Assembly (NCBI GenBank): GCA_021845925.1 | Contig: JAJZUW010000002.1 | Coordinates: 245,138-279,171 of the forward strand | DNA: 34,034 bases | From: Pseudomonadota bacterium | GTDB lineage: Bacteria; Pseudomonadota; Gammaproteobacteria; Burkholderiales; Sulfuriferulaceae | Reading direction: 5' to 3' | Part shown: piece after piece, positions 16,058-26,802 of the stretch | Layout of the letters: each line of letters begins with the position of its first letter | Numbering within the stretch: position 1 is the first letter of the stretch | Made by a program: the position numbers and the translations under genes | Notes under the pieces: model-generated | What the model was told of the DNA's origin: nothing | The model's database searches: none | The model's input: the letters and a program-made list of their open reading frames with translations, nothing else

Positions 16058-17167
16058 ATGGGCAAGCCAATTTCGGTTCAAAAACGTGTCGTCGTTGCGG
16101 CGAGTATCGCGGCGCTAACCGCGCTGTCGGGTGTGTCTGTCGGCCCATATTCCGTTCCGGGAATCGGGATGATTCCGTCAGCGCATGCTGCCGAAGGTGA
16201 TGGTGGTTCGGGTAGTGGTGGAACCGGAAAGGGGCAGCATGGCTCCACGGGCGATCATGGAACCACCCATGGCAGCGGCAAAGGCAAGAAGGATGTGATG
16301 ATGAAGGGCCAGGGCGGGCCGGGAGAAGACAGCGATCGCCCTATCTGGGCAGGCGTGAAAGGTGGCAAGGCTGGTGCTGGTTCCCAGCCATCCGGTGCCG
16401 GGACCAAAAAGAGTGATCTGTATGCCGATTTGTGGGTGATTTTGCGGGATGAAAATGGCGTGCCGATCCTCAACGCTGCCGGCCAGGTGCAGCCGGTTGA
16501 CAGCAAAGGCAATCTGATTCCGCTGGATGCCGAAGGCAATCCGATCGATGCAACGCTGGTGCAGACGGTCGAATTCAGCCGGCTGAGTGTCGCGCGGGCA
16601 CCCACCAAAGTACTGGATCACGCATTGAATGAAGCCATCACCGCTATTACCGCGCCCGGGGCTGTGGTGACGCTGGATGTCGCAGGCCGGATTGTGGTGA
16701 ATGGCAGCGTGATTGATTCGCCGCTGGAAAATCTGGCTCTGTACAAGGCAGTGTTGACCAACACATTGCCAGACAACGTCAAGGCTCTGTTGCCGGCCAA
16801 TCTGTCTGCCGCTTCGTTGCTGGCTGGTGCAGCTGACAAGACAGGCACCCTCAGCGTCGATACCGTGGTGTACCTGAATTCCATTCTGGGTATCAACCAG
16901 GTGACCAATGGCGTTACGACCAGCTACTATGACTTTTCGGCAGAAAAGTATGATCGGACAGCGACTTACGAAAACTCCACGGTTACCGTGCTGGTGAAAC
17001 AGACAGATGGTAGTTATCTGCCAACGCCGGTCAACATTTATGATGCCGTGTTCAGCGGTTCAGCCTGGGTGGATCCGTCGCCAACCGGTGGTGTGGACGA
17101 TTTTGCTGCCAAGGCTAACGATGCGCTGCGCGTGATCGAGTTTGTGCATGACAGTGCCGCGCCCTGA
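16058..17167 (+). CDS. Secreted glycine-rich N-terminus protein, unknown function
   Basis: A 369-residue protein that I do not recognise. It has a long Sec signal peptide with probable cleavage after SAHA (about residue 44). A low-complexity Gly/Ser/Lys/His-rich stretch follows (to about residue 120), then a more ordered part starting with DLYADLWVILRDENGVPIL and short turns of the type DSKGNLIPLDAEGNPIDA. The rest (about 180-369) is rich in Val, Ala, Asn and Thr and has no cysteine. AGGAAG precedes the ATG. Its export and the low-complexity linker suggest a surface or periplasmic structural role, but that is inference. A second secreted low-complexity gene follows on the same strand. Confidence 0.85.
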   Translation: MGKPISVQKRVVVAASIAALTALSGVSVGPYSVPGIGMIPSAHAAEGDGGSGSGGTGKGQHGSTGDHGTTHGSGKGKKDVMMKGQGGPGEDSDRPIWAGVKGGKAGAGSQPSGAGTKKSDLYADLWVILRDENGVPILNAAGQVQPVDSKGNLIPLDAEGNPIDATLVQTVEFSRLSVARAPTKVLDHALNEAITAITAPGAVVTLDVAGRIVVNGSVIDSPLENLALYKAVLTNTLPDNVKALLPANLSAASLLAGAADKTGTLSVDTVVYLNSILGINQVTNGVTTSYYDFSAEKYDRTATYENSTVTVLVKQTDGSYLPTPVNIYDAVFSGSAWVDPSPTGGVDDFAAKANDALRVIEFVHDSAAP

Positions 17168-17272
17168 TGTCAGAACCAGCGCCGTTTGATCCGGTGCAGG
17201 TTCTGGGCTGGAAAGTTGTACCTTGTTTCGCCACAAAAAATGGTCAGACAGATCAGTGACGAGACTTCCTGT

Positions 17273-17301
17273 GTGACGCCTGACAGGGTTGCAGGCGTCA
17301 C
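17273..17301. repeat. Perfect 10-bp inverted repeat between secreted-protein genes
   Basis: GTGACGCCTG and CAGGCGTCAC flank a 9-nt loop (17283-17291), 38 bp before the next ATG. There is no T-tract, so it may be an operator, a transcript-stabilising hairpin or a weak terminator. Confidence 0.75.
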
Positions 17302-17339
17302 GTGATGTGAATTGGTCAACCCACAACAAGGAGTCGGAG

Positions 17340-17774
17340 ATGAAGATGCATCATGTCATGATGGCAGTTGCAGGCGGATTGTCACTGGTAGCGGTTTCAG
17401 CGATGGCAGAAGACCAGGCACAAGTCCGGAACGAAACGCAGAACGAAGTTCAGACCCAGACGCATACGCAAACGCAGTCGCAAACCCGTAACCAGCAGCA
17501 GATTTACGGTAGTCAACTGATGACTCAGCACGAACGGAACGAATACCGTGCCAGGATGCGCAATGCAAAATCCGACCGGGAACGCGAACAGATCCGGGCC
17601 GAGCACCATGAACGGATGAAAGAGCGCGCAAAGGAACGGGGAGTCAGCTTGCCTGATCAACCGCCTGCCGGTGGCGCCGGTATGGGGCCTGGTGGCGGCA
17701 TGGGCGGCGGAATGGGGGGTGGCATGGGCGGCGGAATGGGGGGTGGCATGGGCGGCGGTGGCCGCGGTCGCTGA
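17340..17774 (+). CDS. Small secreted Gln/Thr-rich and Gly-Met-rich protein
   Basis: A 144-residue exported protein: signal peptide MKMHHVMMAVAGGLSLVAVSAMA, then a Gln/Thr-rich stretch (about 24-52), then a charged helical segment with IYGSQLMTQHERNEYRARM and REQIRAEHHERMKERAKERG, and a C-terminal tail of GGGM repeats. The YGxxLMTxxER...RMKERAKERG core is familiar from uncharacterised proteobacterial periplasmic proteins. The function is unknown; metal or surface binding by the Met/Gly and His-rich parts is only a guess. The start at 17340 has AAGGAG at 17328-17333. It is followed by a strong terminator. Confidence 0.87.
   Translation: MKMHHVMMAVAGGLSLVAVSAMAEDQAQVRNETQNEVQTQTHTQTQSQTRNQQQIYGSQLMTQHERNEYRARMRNAKSDREREQIRAEHHERMKERAKERGVSLPDQPPAGGAGMGPGGGMGGGMGGGMGGGMGGGMGGGGRGR
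17694..17762 (+). repeat. 24-bp coding repeats of the Gly-Met tail
   Basis: About 2.5 copies of a 24-bp unit (GGTGGCATGGGCGGCGGAAT plus GGGG) encode GGMGGGMG-type repeats at the end of the small secreted protein. Confidence 0.85.
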
Positions 17775-17793
17775 TCACAGGATGTCTGTCAGG

Positions 17794-17817
17794 CGGCCCG
17801 TTTTGGCGGGCCGTTTT
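17794..17817 (+). terminator. Rho-independent terminator
   Basis: CGGCCCG, loop TTTTGG, CGGGCCG, then TTTT, 20 bp after the small secreted protein stop. The kinase gene converges from the other side. Confidence 0.85.
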
Positions 17818-17854
17818 GACTGACGGTCTGAGTTGTGGATGCACTGCGTGCAGA

Positions 17855-20029
17855 TCATGTTTGTGTATTGCCTGCAGTCACTCCCAGCCACTTGGCCAGT
17901 GTGCTTCTGAGTTGTCTCATTTCTGCCGGTTTAACCAGCAGATCATCCATGCCTGATGCCTGGCAGTGGCCAAGCTCTTCGGCAAGTGCATTGGCGGTCC
18001 ATGCAATGACTGGGGTGTGTGGAAGAGAGGCAGATTTTTCAATTTTCCGGATTTCCTGCACAAGCGCATATCCGTCCATTTCGGGCATGTGGCAATCGGT
18101 GATGATCATTGCAAAGCCACCGTTCCGCCACATATCGAAGGCAACTTTTCCGTTTTCCGCCATTTCCGCGCGTGCGCCAAGCAGTCTGATCTGGCGGGCA
18201 AGCAATTCGCGGTTGACTGGATGATCGTCAACTGCCAGCACAACCGGAGAGCTGGTATTGTCCTGGAAGAGGGGTTGAACTTTCCGCGGTCTGGCTTCCG
18301 GGAATGTGCCACGAATGGTTTTTCCCGGTAACTCGGATACTGGCAGTGTCAAGGTGATGCTGAAGGTTGACCCGTGTCCTGGTGAACTCTCCAGAGCAAC
18401 CTGGCCATCCATCAATTCGGCAAGCCGTTTGCAAATGGACAACCCCAGGCCTGTGCCACCATAAATTCTGGCGGTGTCGGCGCTGCCCTGACGGTAACGC
18501 TGGAACAACTGGGTCTGCACGTTTTCGGCAATGCCAATCCCGGTATCCTTGACCGAGAAACGAATGCGGTCGCCGCTGTCGAGGCGTTCCACGAGCGTTG
18601 CCCGCAGTTCGATTTCACCTGATTTGGTGAACTTGATGGCATTGCTGACGAAGTTGTTCAGAACCTGTGACAGTCTCAGGGAATCGACGATATGGGCGGA
18701 TTCAATGCGCGGATCCGTATGCTGCCAGAACAGCAGGGATTTGGCACTGGCAACCTTTGCGTAGGTGTTGACCACTTCTTTCAGCAATTTTTCGATCGAT
18801 GTCGGACCCGGAGAGAGTTCGAGTTTGCCCTCTTCGATTTTGGACCAGTCCAGAATATCGCTGACGATGCGCAATAATCCTCTGCCGGAATCCCACGCGG
18901 CATCCAGTGTATCGCGCTGGCTCTCATCAAGCGGGGTTAGCGAGAGCAGTTCCAGCATGCCAAGCATGCCGGTGAGTGGAGTCCTGATCTCGTGACTCAT
19001 GGTGGCCAGAAACGAATCCTTGGCATGATTGGCAAACTCTGCCGCCATGCGCAGGTCGTCGAGCTGCTTTTCCCTCGACTTGGCCTCGCTGATGTCGCTG
19101 ATGACCCAGATGTTGCGATTGGACCCGAGATCGTTGTGAACGGATTTGGCCACCAGATGAGCCCATCGCCTGCTGCCGTCGCGTCGGGTAATTTCGGCAT
19201 CTCTGTTGAACAAGTTACCAGCGGACAGAAATTCCCTTGCCTGTTCGGACAATGGCTGGGGCTGGTCATGCACAACCAGCATATCGCGCAGCTGGATATC
19301 CTGCATTTCCCGCGCGGTGTCATAGCCAAAAATTTCGGCAGCCTTGGGGTTGGCTTTCACGATTCGTTCGTCGACCACAAAAGCGATGCCAGCCTGAACA
19401 TTGTCGAGAATGACCTGCAACTCGGATGTTCGATGTTGTACCCGTTGCTCCAGTTCTGCATGAACACGAACGTTTTCCATGGCCACTGCGGTCGTATCCG
19501 CCAGCGCCTGCAGCAGTTTGACCTGTTCCACGCTGGGCAGATGACGGTTTGCCCAGTATGTGCCGATGGCGCCGACCGGATCGATGGTGCGAATGGGAAC
19601 CATGGCCAGACTTTTGACAAAAGTCGGCCGATAGGCGTCAGCGGGTATGCGTGAATCGGCATAGATGTCTTCGATCACAGCGGGCTGGTGGTTCAGCATC
19701 GCCCATCCGCTGATACAGATATTCATCGGGAAACGCTGGCCTTTCCACAACGGGCTGATGGCATCTTCTTCCGCATAGAAACATTGTTCTCCGTCACGCA
19801 GCACAAAGGTTGCACCATCGGCTCCGGTGATGGTGCGGGCTGCATGACGCACAATTTCCATGATTCCTTCCAGGGATCGAGCCAGCGACAACTTCTGCAC
19901 AACGTCGACCAGCTGCTCCATGGCGCTGGCGTACCAGAAGTTTTGCGGAGTGCCGTTCGCAGTTTCGAGCTTGTCGGTCACGTACCTTAACCTTTCAAGA
20001 CAGGCAGCGCGCAAGCCTTGCTGCAACAT
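17855..20029 (-). CDS. Hybrid sensor histidine kinase (GAF-PAS-HisKA-HATPase-REC)
   Basis: A 724-residue cytoplasmic-type sensor with no evident membrane segment. The order is a GAF domain (about 25-195), a PAS domain (about 215-325), HisKA with phospho-acceptor His in ATMSHEIRTPLTG, HATPase_c with NNFVSNAIKFTKSG, DTGIGIAE and GTGLGLSI, and a C-terminal receiver with DDHPVNRELLARQ, phospho-acceptor Asp in ITDCHMPEMDG and VKPAEM. No Hpt domain or output regulator is encoded nearby, so phosphotransfer partners lie elsewhere. The open frame continues upstream past the likely promoter (-10 at 20096-20101), so the start must be inside it. I chose the ATG at 20029; a GTG at 19981 with AAGG upstream is possible. 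Confidence 0.92.
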   Translation of the reverse strand: MLQQGLRAACLERLRYVTDKLETANGTPQNFWYASAMEQLVDVVQKLSLARSLEGIMEIVRHAARTITGADGATFVLRDGEQCFYAEEDAISPLWKGQRFPMNICISGWAMLNHQPAVIEDIYADSRIPADAYRPTFVKSLAMVPIRTIDPVGAIGTYWANRHLPSVEQVKLLQALADTTAVAMENVRVHAELEQRVQHRTSELQVILDNVQAGIAFVVDERIVKANPKAAEIFGYDTAREMQDIQLRDMLVVHDQPQPLSEQAREFLSAGNLFNRDAEITRRDGSRRWAHLVAKSVHNDLGSNRNIWVISDISEAKSREKQLDDLRMAAEFANHAKDSFLATMSHEIRTPLTGMLGMLELLSLTPLDESQRDTLDAAWDSGRGLLRIVSDILDWSKIEEGKLELSPGPTSIEKLLKEVVNTYAKVASAKSLLFWQHTDPRIESAHIVDSLRLSQVLNNFVSNAIKFTKSGEIELRATLVERLDSGDRIRFSVKDTGIGIAENVQTQLFQRYRQGSADTARIYGGTGLGLSICKRLAELMDGQVALESSPGHGSTFSITLTLPVSELPGKTIRGTFPEARPRKVQPLFQDNTSSPVVLAVDDHPVNRELLARQIRLLGARAEMAENGKVAFDMWRNGGFAMIITDCHMPEMDGYALVQEIRKIEKSASLPHTPVIAWTANALAEELGHCQASGMDDLLVKPAEMRQLRSTLAKWLGVTAGNTQT

Positions 20030-20095
20030 GAAGTGAGGCAGACAACCAATCACAGTCGAAACACACCATGTGTCCGGCCTGGCTCTGCCAGTTTC

Positions 20096-20123
20096 ATTAT
20101 AGTTGATTGAGTATTGATCGCAA
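20096..20123 (-). promoter_or_regulatory. Promoter of the hybrid kinase gene
   Basis: On the minus strand TTGCGA (plus 20118-20123), 16 bp, then TATAAT (plus 20096-20101). The predicted transcript starts near 20089, which rules out the longer upstream reading frame. Confidence 0.65.
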
Positions 20124-20230
20124 TTACAGAATGTTTTGCCCAACCGCTGCAGTGGGCGCACGCCGGAAGGTCGGCAAGTGTTTGCCGCGCGGCTGCGGAT
20201 CTGTACACACTGAGCGCTGACGCGGCTGGA

Positions 20231-21364
20231 TCAATTGTGCATGCTGGCCAGTGAACTGCGGAAACGCATCAGTGACAGGACGGAGAGCACAGCACCGATC
20301 AGGGCCAGACTGGCAAATTGCGGCCACACGACATCGAAACCGGCCCCACGGTAGAGAACAGCCTGTGTGAGCAGGACGTAATGGGTATTCGGGGTCAGCA
20401 ACATGAGGTCGCGAATGCCGACCGGCATGCTTTCGCGTGGGGTGAAACTGCCGGATAGAACCATCAGCGGCAGCAGCACCAGCATCAGCAGCAGGCTGAA
20501 TTGCGGCATGGTCCGGGCGATGGTGCCAAGATAGATGCCCAGTGCCGTCGTGGCAAACAGGTGCAGGGCGGTTCCGGCCAGAAACAGGTAAACCGGCCCG
20601 CGCAGTGGAACGTGCAGGAAGCCCTGGATGACAACCAGCAGCGAGAAGGTGGCGGCCAGCAGGACCACCAGCCCCATGGACCACACTTTGCTGGCCATGA
20701 TCTCGAAAGGCGTGACCGGCATGACCAGCAAATGCTCGATCGTGCCATGCTCCCGTTCGCGGATCAGGGCAGCGCCGGACAGGATGATCGAAAGCAGCGT
20801 GATCTGTTCGATCAGTTCCATGCCCGCGCCGAACCATTCCTGGTTGAGCTCGGGGTTGAAGCGAGCACGCAGCTCCAGCGCGACCTGTGGCGTTGCGCCG
20901 GGCATCTGGTGGCTGCGCGCAAAATGGTCGATTTCATTCTGGATGATGTTCTGGATATAACTGGCGCCGACAAAAGCCTGCGTCATGCGCGTGGCATCGA
21001 CGTTGAGCTGGAGGGCGGGCTGGCGGCGCGCAAGCAGGTCGCGCTGGAAGCCGGGCGGGATATCGAGGGCGAAGGTGTCGGCGCCGGTGTCGAGCCGGCG
21101 GTCCATTTCCGATAGCGAGATCAGATCCGGAGCATGAAAGAATGGTGCCGTGAAGCGGGCCACCAGGTTTTCGGACAGTTGGGAATGGTCTTCGTCCACG
21201 ATGGCGATCGGTGCATTCTGCAGCGTTTCCGGCATGGCCGTGGCCGCGGCGTAGATGGCGAGCGTGAACGAGTAGACGATCAGCAGCAGCATCATCGGTT
21301 CGCGCAGCAGACTGCGCAATTCCTTGACGCCGAGAGTGAAGATGTTGTGTTGCTGCATGGTCAT
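20231..21364 (-). CDS. yhhJ: ABC-2 type permease YhhJ-like
   Basis: A 377-residue inner-membrane permease: one N-terminal membrane helix, a large periplasmic domain (about 50-180) and five to six helices in the C-terminal half. [35 protein letters not shown] and [16 protein letters not shown] are typical of the YhhJ/DrrB class. It starts with an ATGA overlap with the rbbA stop and has CAGGAG upstream. As in the E. coli yhiI-rbbA-yhhJ locus, it would pair with the fused ATPase-permease. The exported substrate is unknown. I see no clear terminator after it. Confidence 0.92.
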   Translation of the reverse strand: MTMQQHNIFTLGVKELRSLLREPMMLLLIVYSFTLAIYAAATAMPETLQNAPIAIVDEDHSQLSENLVARFTAPFFHAPDLISLSEMDRRLDTGADTFALDIPPGFQRDLLARRQPALQLNVDATRMTQAFVGASYIQNIIQNEIDHFARSHQMPGATPQVALELRARFNPELNQEWFGAGMELIEQITLLSIILSGAALIREREHGTIEHLLVMPVTPFEIMASKVWSMGLVVLLAATFSLLVVIQGFLHVPLRGPVYLFLAGTALHLFATTALGIYLGTIARTMPQFSLLLMLVLLPLMVLSGSFTPRESMPVGIRDLMLLTPNTHYVLLTQAVLYRGAGFDVVWPQFASLALIGAVLSVLSLMRFRSSLASMHN

Positions 21365-24123
21365 CGCTCCTGTTTGCCCAGCAGCAGGATGCCCAGCCCT
21401 GTCAGCACCGGAATGGCTGCAAGCAGCGGCAGTAAGGCGTCCTGCAGATCCTGGAAACCCAGCGCCTTGGAAAAGGTACCGCGCGAGATAATGATGAAAT
21501 GCGTGGTCGGATAGACCTCGCCGATCCACCTGCCGAGTCCTTCCATGGAAGAAACCGGGTTGATCATGCCGGAGAACTGGGTTGCCGGCAGAATGGTCAG
21601 TATGGCAGTGGCAAACAGTGCAGCGACCTGACTGCGGGTGAAGGCGGAGACTACCAGCCCCATGGCGGTGGAATTGGTGACATACAGCAGGGCGGCCAGC
21701 GTCAGGGTCAGGAAACTGCCGGTGAACGGTACGCGGAACAGCCAGGTCGCCAGGGCTGTCATGAACAGGAAATTGACCATGGCCAGTCCGATATAGGGCA
21801 ACTGCTTGCCAAGCAGAAATTCGCTCCGCGTGACTGGCGTGACATACAGATTGACGATCGAACCCAGCTCCTTTTCGCGCACGACCGACAGGGCACTCAG
21901 GATCGCCGGGATCAGCATCAGCAGCATCGGCATGACGGCCGGTACCATGGCCGGCAGGCTTTTGACATCCGGATTGTAGCGGAAACGCGTTTCGATGCGG
22001 ATCGGGTAAGCAGCGGCTTTCCGGCCGGCGGCGGCCAGAGCCCGTGATTGCAGCCAGTGGTTGTGGATGCCCTCTACATAACCTTCAAGAGTTTCGGCGC
22101 GCATGGGCATGGCGGCATCGACCCAGGCGCCGACTGCCACCGGGCGGCCACGGGCAAGGTCGCGGGCAAAACCGGGTGGAATTTCGATGGCCAGGCTGAT
22201 TTCTCCATTGCGCATGCGCCGGTCAAGATCGGCATGGTTGCGCAATGGTGAACGGGTGACGAAATAGCGCGAGCTTTCCAGATTGAGGATGTAATCCCGG
22301 CTGGTTGGCGTCTGGTCGTTATCCAGTACCGCAAAGGACAGGTTTTCGACGTCCAGGTTGATGCCATAGCCAATCACGATCATCAGCAGGACGCTGCCAA
22401 GCAGCGACAGGGCCAGGCGGATCGGGTCGCGCGAGAGTTCGAGCGATTCGCGTCGTGTATAGCCGAACATGCGCCGCAGGCTGAACCACGGATTCTCTGC
22501 CGCCGGCGGGCGCTGCGCCATGTCCGGCTGCTGCAGGACAGAGACCGTTGCATCCGGCGTTTCCTGGCCGGTGGCCGATTGCAGGAAGTGGATGAACGCT
22601 TCTTCCAGTGAAGTTGTCTGGCTGGTGGCGAGGATCGCAGCCGGGCTGTCGCTGACCAGCACCCGGCCGGCATGCATCAGTGAAATGCGGTCGCAGCGTT
22701 CCGCTTCATTCATGTTGTGGGTGGAGATGAAGATGGTTACCTGCTCCTGTCGCGACAGCTTGATCAGGATGCGCCAGAAGGCATCGCGTGCGATCGGATC
22801 GACCCCGGAGGTTGGTTCGTCGAGAATCAGCATTTCCGGACCGTGTATCAATGCCACAGCCAGTGAAAGGCGCTGCCGCACGCCCAGCGGCAGGGCATCC
22901 GGTAATGCGTCCTGCACGTCGTCCAGGCCGAATTTTTGCGTCATGTCGCGCACACACCGGGAGATATCCGTCGCGGGAAGACCAAACAGCCGCGCGTGTA
23001 GCTCGAGGTTCTGCCGGACCGTGAGCTCGTTGTAGAGTGAAAACGACTGGCTCATGTAGCCGACCCGGTGACGGGTTTCGAGATCGTGCGCGTCGACCGG
23101 CTTGCCGAACAGGCGGGCCTCGCCTGCGCCGGCCGGCAGCAACCCGGTCAGCATTTTCATGGTTGTTGTCTTGCCACAGCCGTTCGAGCCGAGAAACCCG
23201 AAAATCTCGCCGCGTCTGATCCGGAAGCTCACCTGGTCGACGGCCACGAAATCGCCGAAACGCAACGTCAGGTCATGGGCTTCGATGGCGGCTTCCTGTC
23301 CATCGCCGTCCGTGCGTGGCGGCAAGGTGACCGGCTGGCGGTTTTCCGGGCTGATGCCTGGCAGCAGCGAGATGAAAGCCGCTTCCAGCGAGGTGGTGCC
23401 GGTGTCCGCCAGCAGGGCGGCCGGTGTACCAGTGGCCAGGACGTGCCCGTCATGCATGGCCACCAGCCAGTCAAACTGGGCGGCTTCTTCCATGTAGGCG
23501 GTAGCGACCAGCAGGCTCATGCCGGGATGACGATCGCGGATTTCTCCGACGAGTTTCCAGAACTGGCGTCGCGACAGTGGATCAACGCCGGTCGTCGGTT
23601 CGTCCAGAATCAGCAGGTCCGGGTCATGGATCAGGGCGCAGCACAGACCCAGCTTCTGTTTCATGCCGCCGGACAGCTTGCCGGCCGGGCGATCGGCAAA
23701 GGGTGTCAGGGCGGTGGCCTGCAGCAGGTAGTCAATGCGCTCTTTGCGTTCTTGATGGGGTTGATTGAACAAGGTCGCAAAAAAATCGAGGTTTTCCTGC
23801 ACCGTCAGCGCGGGGTAAAGGTGTCTGCCGAGACCTTGCGGCATGTAGGCGACCCGTGGGCTGAGCGTCCGACGATGGTCAGGGTCGGCCATGTCACCGC
23901 CCAGGGTTTCGATCCGGCCACTGCGGAGCGCCCGTGCGCCGGCCACCAATGCCAGCAGACTCGATTTCCCGACGCCGTCGGGGCCGATCAGGCCGACCAT
24001 GCAGCCTGCGGGCAGATCGAGATCGATGTTGTCGAGGGCCTGCACCTGGCCATAATGCAGGGAGACATTGCGCAACAGCGCAAACGGTTTGCCGGATGCA
24101 GCTGTGGGTGTCGACTGACTCAT
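21361..24123 (-). CDS. rbbA: Fused double-ATPase ABC transporter RbbA/YhiH
   Basis: A 920-residue protein with two nucleotide-binding domains followed by an ABC-2 permease domain, the exact layout of E. coli RbbA (YhiH, about 911 residues), described as a ribosome-associated ATPase. ATPase 1 has GPDGVGKSS (47-55), [10 protein letters not shown] and [13 protein letters not shown]; ATPase 2 has GSNGCGKTT, a divergent [10 protein letters not shown] signature and [13 protein letters not shown]. The permease half begins near residue 560 and has [21 protein letters not shown]. The context, between a membrane fusion protein and a second permease, argues for an exporter; the ribosome link is known only from E. 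coli. It overlaps both neighbours by 4 bp. Confidence 0.94.
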   Translation of the reverse strand: MSQSTPTAASGKPFALLRNVSLHYGQVQALDNIDLDLPAGCMVGLIGPDGVGKSSLLALVAGARALRSGRIETLGGDMADPDHRRTLSPRVAYMPQGLGRHLYPALTVQENLDFFATLFNQPHQERKERIDYLLQATALTPFADRPAGKLSGGMKQKLGLCCALIHDPDLLILDEPTTGVDPLSRRQFWKLVGEIRDRHPGMSLLVATAYMEEAAQFDWLVAMHDGHVLATGTPAALLADTGTTSLEAAFISLLPGISPENRQPVTLPPRTDGDGQEAAIEAHDLTLRFGDFVAVDQVSFRIRRGEIFGFLGSNGCGKTTTMKMLTGLLPAGAGEARLFGKPVDAHDLETRHRVGYMSQSFSLYNELTVRQNLELHARLFGLPATDISRCVRDMTQKFGLDDVQDALPDALPLGVRQRLSLAVALIHGPEMLILDEPTSGVDPIARDAFWRILIKLSRQEQVTIFISTHNMNEAERCDRISLMHAGRVLVSDSPAAILATSQTTSLEEAFIHFLQSATGQETPDATVSVLQQPDMAQRPPAAENPWFSLRRMFGYTRRESLELSRDPIRLALSLLGSVLLMIVIGYGINLDVENLSFAVLDNDQTPTSRDYILNLESSRYFVTRSPLRNHADLDRRMRNGEISLAIEIPPGFARDLARGRPVAVGAWVDAAMPMRAETLEGYVEGIHNHWLQSRALAAAGRKAAAYPIRIETRFRYNPDVKSLPAMVPAVMPMLLMLIPAILSALSVVREKELGSIVNLYVTPVTRSEFLLGKQLPYIGLAMVNFLFMTALATWLFRVPFTGSFLTLTLAALLYVTNSTAMGLVVSAFTRSQVAALFATAILTILPATQFSGMINPVSSMEGLGRWIGEVYPTTHFIIISRGTFSKALGFQDLQDALLPLLAAIPVLTGLGILLLGKQER

Positions 24124-25199
24124 TGCGGTGGCAGATTCAGAGCCAGGCGAGCCGGCCAGGGTTGCCTGGGATCAAGCCGGACATAAGCCACGCCGGGAAG
24201 GCCGGTCTTGATCTGGCGCAGATGTCGGGCGAGCAGGGCGGGGGCAATGGTGGCGCGTACGCGGAACATGAGCTTTTCGCGTTCAGCGCGGGTTTCTACG
24301 GTTTTCGGGGTGAATTGCGCAACATCGGCGACAAAGGTGATTCGGGCCGGAATGACGTATTGCGGCGCGGCGTCGAGTACCAGCCGGACTTCTTCGCCAA
24401 GGCTCAGCCGGCCGGCAGCGGCAGTCGGCAGGAAGAAGGTCATGTAGACTTCGGACAGATCGATCATGTCGATGATGCGCTCGCCGGCGCCGACGATTTC
24501 ACCGGTTCTGGCGACGATGTACTGCACGCGGCCGCTGCGCGGGGCGCGCAGCGAGGCCTGGTCGATTTCGACGCTGATGCGCCGGGCGGCCGCATCGGCC
24601 GCCTGCACTGACGATTCCGCGCCGGAAAGCTGGGCGGTGGCCGTGGCGATGGCAGCCGTCGTGGCGGTCAGCTGGGCCTGGGTCGCGCGCACGGCTGCCC
24701 GGGCGCTCTGCACCCGCGCCTGATCATCGTCGGCTTCCTGCTGCGAACCGGCGCCTTCGCGAGCCAGAATCGTCGAGCGGTCGGCGCGTTTGCGCGCGAC
24801 AGCCAGTTCTGCCTGTCGCTGTGCCAGCACGGCATGCACGGCAGCCAGATCGGCCTGCCGCTGCGCCAGCTGGCTGCGTGCAATGGCAACGCCGCTCTGG
24901 GCCTGTTGCCGTTCGGCTTCGGCCTGGCGCAGCTGGGCATTAAGGGTTGCCGTGTCCATGACCGCGACGATCTGGCCGGCCTGCACGTATTCGCCTTCGC
25001 GCACGTTGACCGTCTCGAGACGGCCGGGCGTTCTGGCCGCGATGTCGATTTCGGTGGCTTCGATGCGGCCATTGCCGCTGGCCAGAGCGGTTTCGCCGGT
25101 ACGGTGGCCGTAAACCAGCCAGAGCAGCATTGCGATGGCGACCAGGCCGCTCAGGGCCAGCAGGGTAAACAACCGGGATCGCAGGGTTTCAGATATCAT
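24120..25199 (-). CDS. yhiI: HlyD-family membrane fusion protein YhiI-like
   Basis: A 359-residue periplasmic adaptor with one N-terminal membrane helix (about 10-32). The lipoyl half-motifs flank a long Ala/Gln-rich coiled-coil hairpin (about 85-205): [21 protein letters not shown] and [17 protein letters not shown] before it and [26 protein letters not shown] after it. A beta-barrel part follows. It links the inner-membrane ABC proteins to the outer-membrane factor. Start and stop overlap the neighbouring genes by 4 bp each. Confidence 0.93.
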   Translation of the reverse strand: MISETLRSRLFTLLALSGLVAIAMLLWLVYGHRTGETALASGNGRIEATEIDIAARTPGRLETVNVREGEYVQAGQIVAVMDTATLNAQLRQAEAERQQAQSGVAIARSQLAQRQADLAAVHAVLAQRQAELAVARKRADRSTILAREGAGSQQEADDDQARVQSARAAVRATQAQLTATTAAIATATAQLSGAESSVQAADAAARRISVEIDQASLRAPRSGRVQYIVARTGEIVGAGERIIDMIDLSEVYMTFFLPTAAAGRLSLGEEVRLVLDAAPQYVIPARITFVADVAQFTPKTVETRAEREKLMFRVRATIAPALLARHLRQIKTGLPGVAYVRLDPRQPWPARLALNLPPQ

Positions 25200-26716
25200 T
25201 TTCCGTTCCTTGGAGCAGGGGTATCCGGGGGCGGGTTTGCCGGCACAAGATTCGCACCGCCTCCCAGTGCGGCATACAGGCTGACGGAGGCAGACAGCAG
25301 TGCGCGCCGGGTTTCGACCAGCGTCTGTCTGGCTGCGAACAGGCTGCGTTCTGCGTCGAGCACGTCGAGAAAGGACGACATGCCATGCTCGTAACGCAAT
25401 CGGGCAAGCCGGACTCGCTCGGTCTGGTCAAGGACAATCGCTTGCTGCGCATCGACCTGACGGGTCAGCCACTGGCGGTCGGCCAGCGCGTCGGCCACTT
25501 CGCGGAAGGCGGTCTGAATGGTGCGTTCATAATCGGCCACTGCCAGGTTGTGTCGAGCGTTGGCCAGATCGAGGCCGGCCTGGTTGCGGCCATTGTCGAA
25601 CAGTGGCTGGGTCAGTGATGGAACGAAAAGCCAGGTCCGCGTATCCGGGCTGAACAGGCCATCGAGCGCGCTGCTCGAACTGCCCACCGTGCCGAACAAT
25701 GTGATGCGCGGAAAAAACGCGGCCCGCGCGACCCCGATGTCGGCATGCGCGGCTTTGAGCCGGTGTTCGGCGGCCAGGACATCCGGGCGGTCGAGCAGCA
25801 CCTCCGATGACATGTTGCGGGCGGTCGGCGCGATGAAGTGATTTTCGATGGCGGATAGCGGCACCGAAATTTCGGGTAACGGCATGCCGGCCAGCAGGGT
25901 CAGCGCGTTGTGCGCGCGTTTTTTCTGCTGTTCCAGCAAGGCCAGCCCGGCGCGGGCCTGATCGTACAGACTGCGCGCCTGAGACACATCCAGCCGTGAA
26001 ACCGAACCGACTTCATTGCGCCGTTGCATGATGTGCCAGGTGGTCTCGCGTGAGGCAAGTGTCTGGCGGGCAATGTCGATCCGTTCGTCGAGATCGCGTT
26101 CAAGCAGGTAGGTGTTGGCAAGCTGGGCCGTCAGGCTGAGTTCTGCGGCGCGACGAGCATCGACCTGGCTCAGGTAAGTTTCGAGAGCAGCAGCCTTCAG
26201 ATTGCGTATTCTGCCCCAGAAGTCCAGCTCCCAGCTGCTCAGCGCCAGGCTCGCCGCATACTGTGTAGAGTCGAAATCCCCGTTGCCCATCGGCAGACCA
26301 GAGGAGAGGTGCAACTGCAGCATCGACAGACCTGCGCTGATGGCAGGCAGCTGGTCTGCGGTCCGGATGCCATACAGCGCACGCGCTTCCTCGATATGCT
26401 GCGTGGCGATGAGCAGGTCGCGGTTGTGCGACAGCGCTTGTTGCAGCAGCTGCAGCAACGCCGGGTCGGCAAAAAAGTGCTTCCATTCGGTGCGTTCCGC
26501 GCTGGCGGGAAGGGGCATAGAACCTTCGCTGTCAGACAAGGTTGCGGCAACTGGTGCAGCAGGACGCTGGTAGGGGGGGGCGAGAGAGCAGCCGGCCAGC
26601 AGCGCCAGCAATCCTGCGCCAGCAACGGCTTTCCCGAACCGGAGAGAGATCTGGCCGGGTGGTATTGCAGACGCCAGCGGTTTGTGCCGGTGGCGTGTGG
26701 CTGGGATGCAGATCAT
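25196..26716 (-). CDS. NodT/OprM-family outer-membrane efflux lipoprotein
   Basis: A 506-residue outer-membrane factor that forms the exit duct of tripartite exporters. The N-terminus has a lipobox (LLALLAGC-S) with lipidated Cys at about 43, followed by LAPPYQRP. The two OEP repeats are visible through [27 protein letters not shown] and [32 protein letters not shown]. The N-region before the signal hydrophobic stretch is long (about 28 residues), and no strong ribosome-binding site is seen, so the true start may lie downstream at a non-ATG codon. It is first in the four-gene exporter operon. E. coli yhiI-rbbA-yhhJ lacks a linked outer-membrane factor gene. Confidence 0.93.
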   Translation of the reverse strand: MICIPATRHRHKPLASAIPPGQISLRFGKAVAGAGLLALLAGCSLAPPYQRPAAPVAATLSDSEGSMPLPASAERTEWKHFFADPALLQLLQQALSHNRDLLIATQHIEEARALYGIRTADQLPAISAGLSMLQLHLSSGLPMGNGDFDSTQYAASLALSSWELDFWGRIRNLKAAALETYLSQVDARRAAELSLTAQLANTYLLERDLDERIDIARQTLASRETTWHIMQRRNEVGSVSRLDVSQARSLYDQARAGLALLEQQKKRAHNALTLLAGMPLPEISVPLSAIENHFIAPTARNMSSEVLLDRPDVLAAEHRLKAAHADIGVARAAFFPRITLFGTVGSSSSALDGLFSPDTRTWLFVPSLTQPLFDNGRNQAGLDLANARHNLAVADYERTIQTAFREVADALADRQWLTRQVDAQQAIVLDQTERVRLARLRYEHGMSSFLDVLDAERSLFAARQTLVETRRALLSASVSLYAALGGGANLVPANPPPDTPAPRNGK

Positions 26717-26802
26717 GTCGCTGCGCCGGAAATCGCGGACGCCCTCCCTGAACTGGTTGATCCTGGCAGCATGCGGGTTGCCTGTGCCGCCCCGACTTGC
26801 CG

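Noticed and set aside
20124-20837. 237-codon ORF overlapping yhhJ
   Set aside because: Out-of-frame shadow; Arg/His/Pro-rich composition without any domain.
23068-24186. 372-codon ORF antisense to rbbA
   Set aside because: Opposite strand of conserved ATPase motifs; no protein features of its own.
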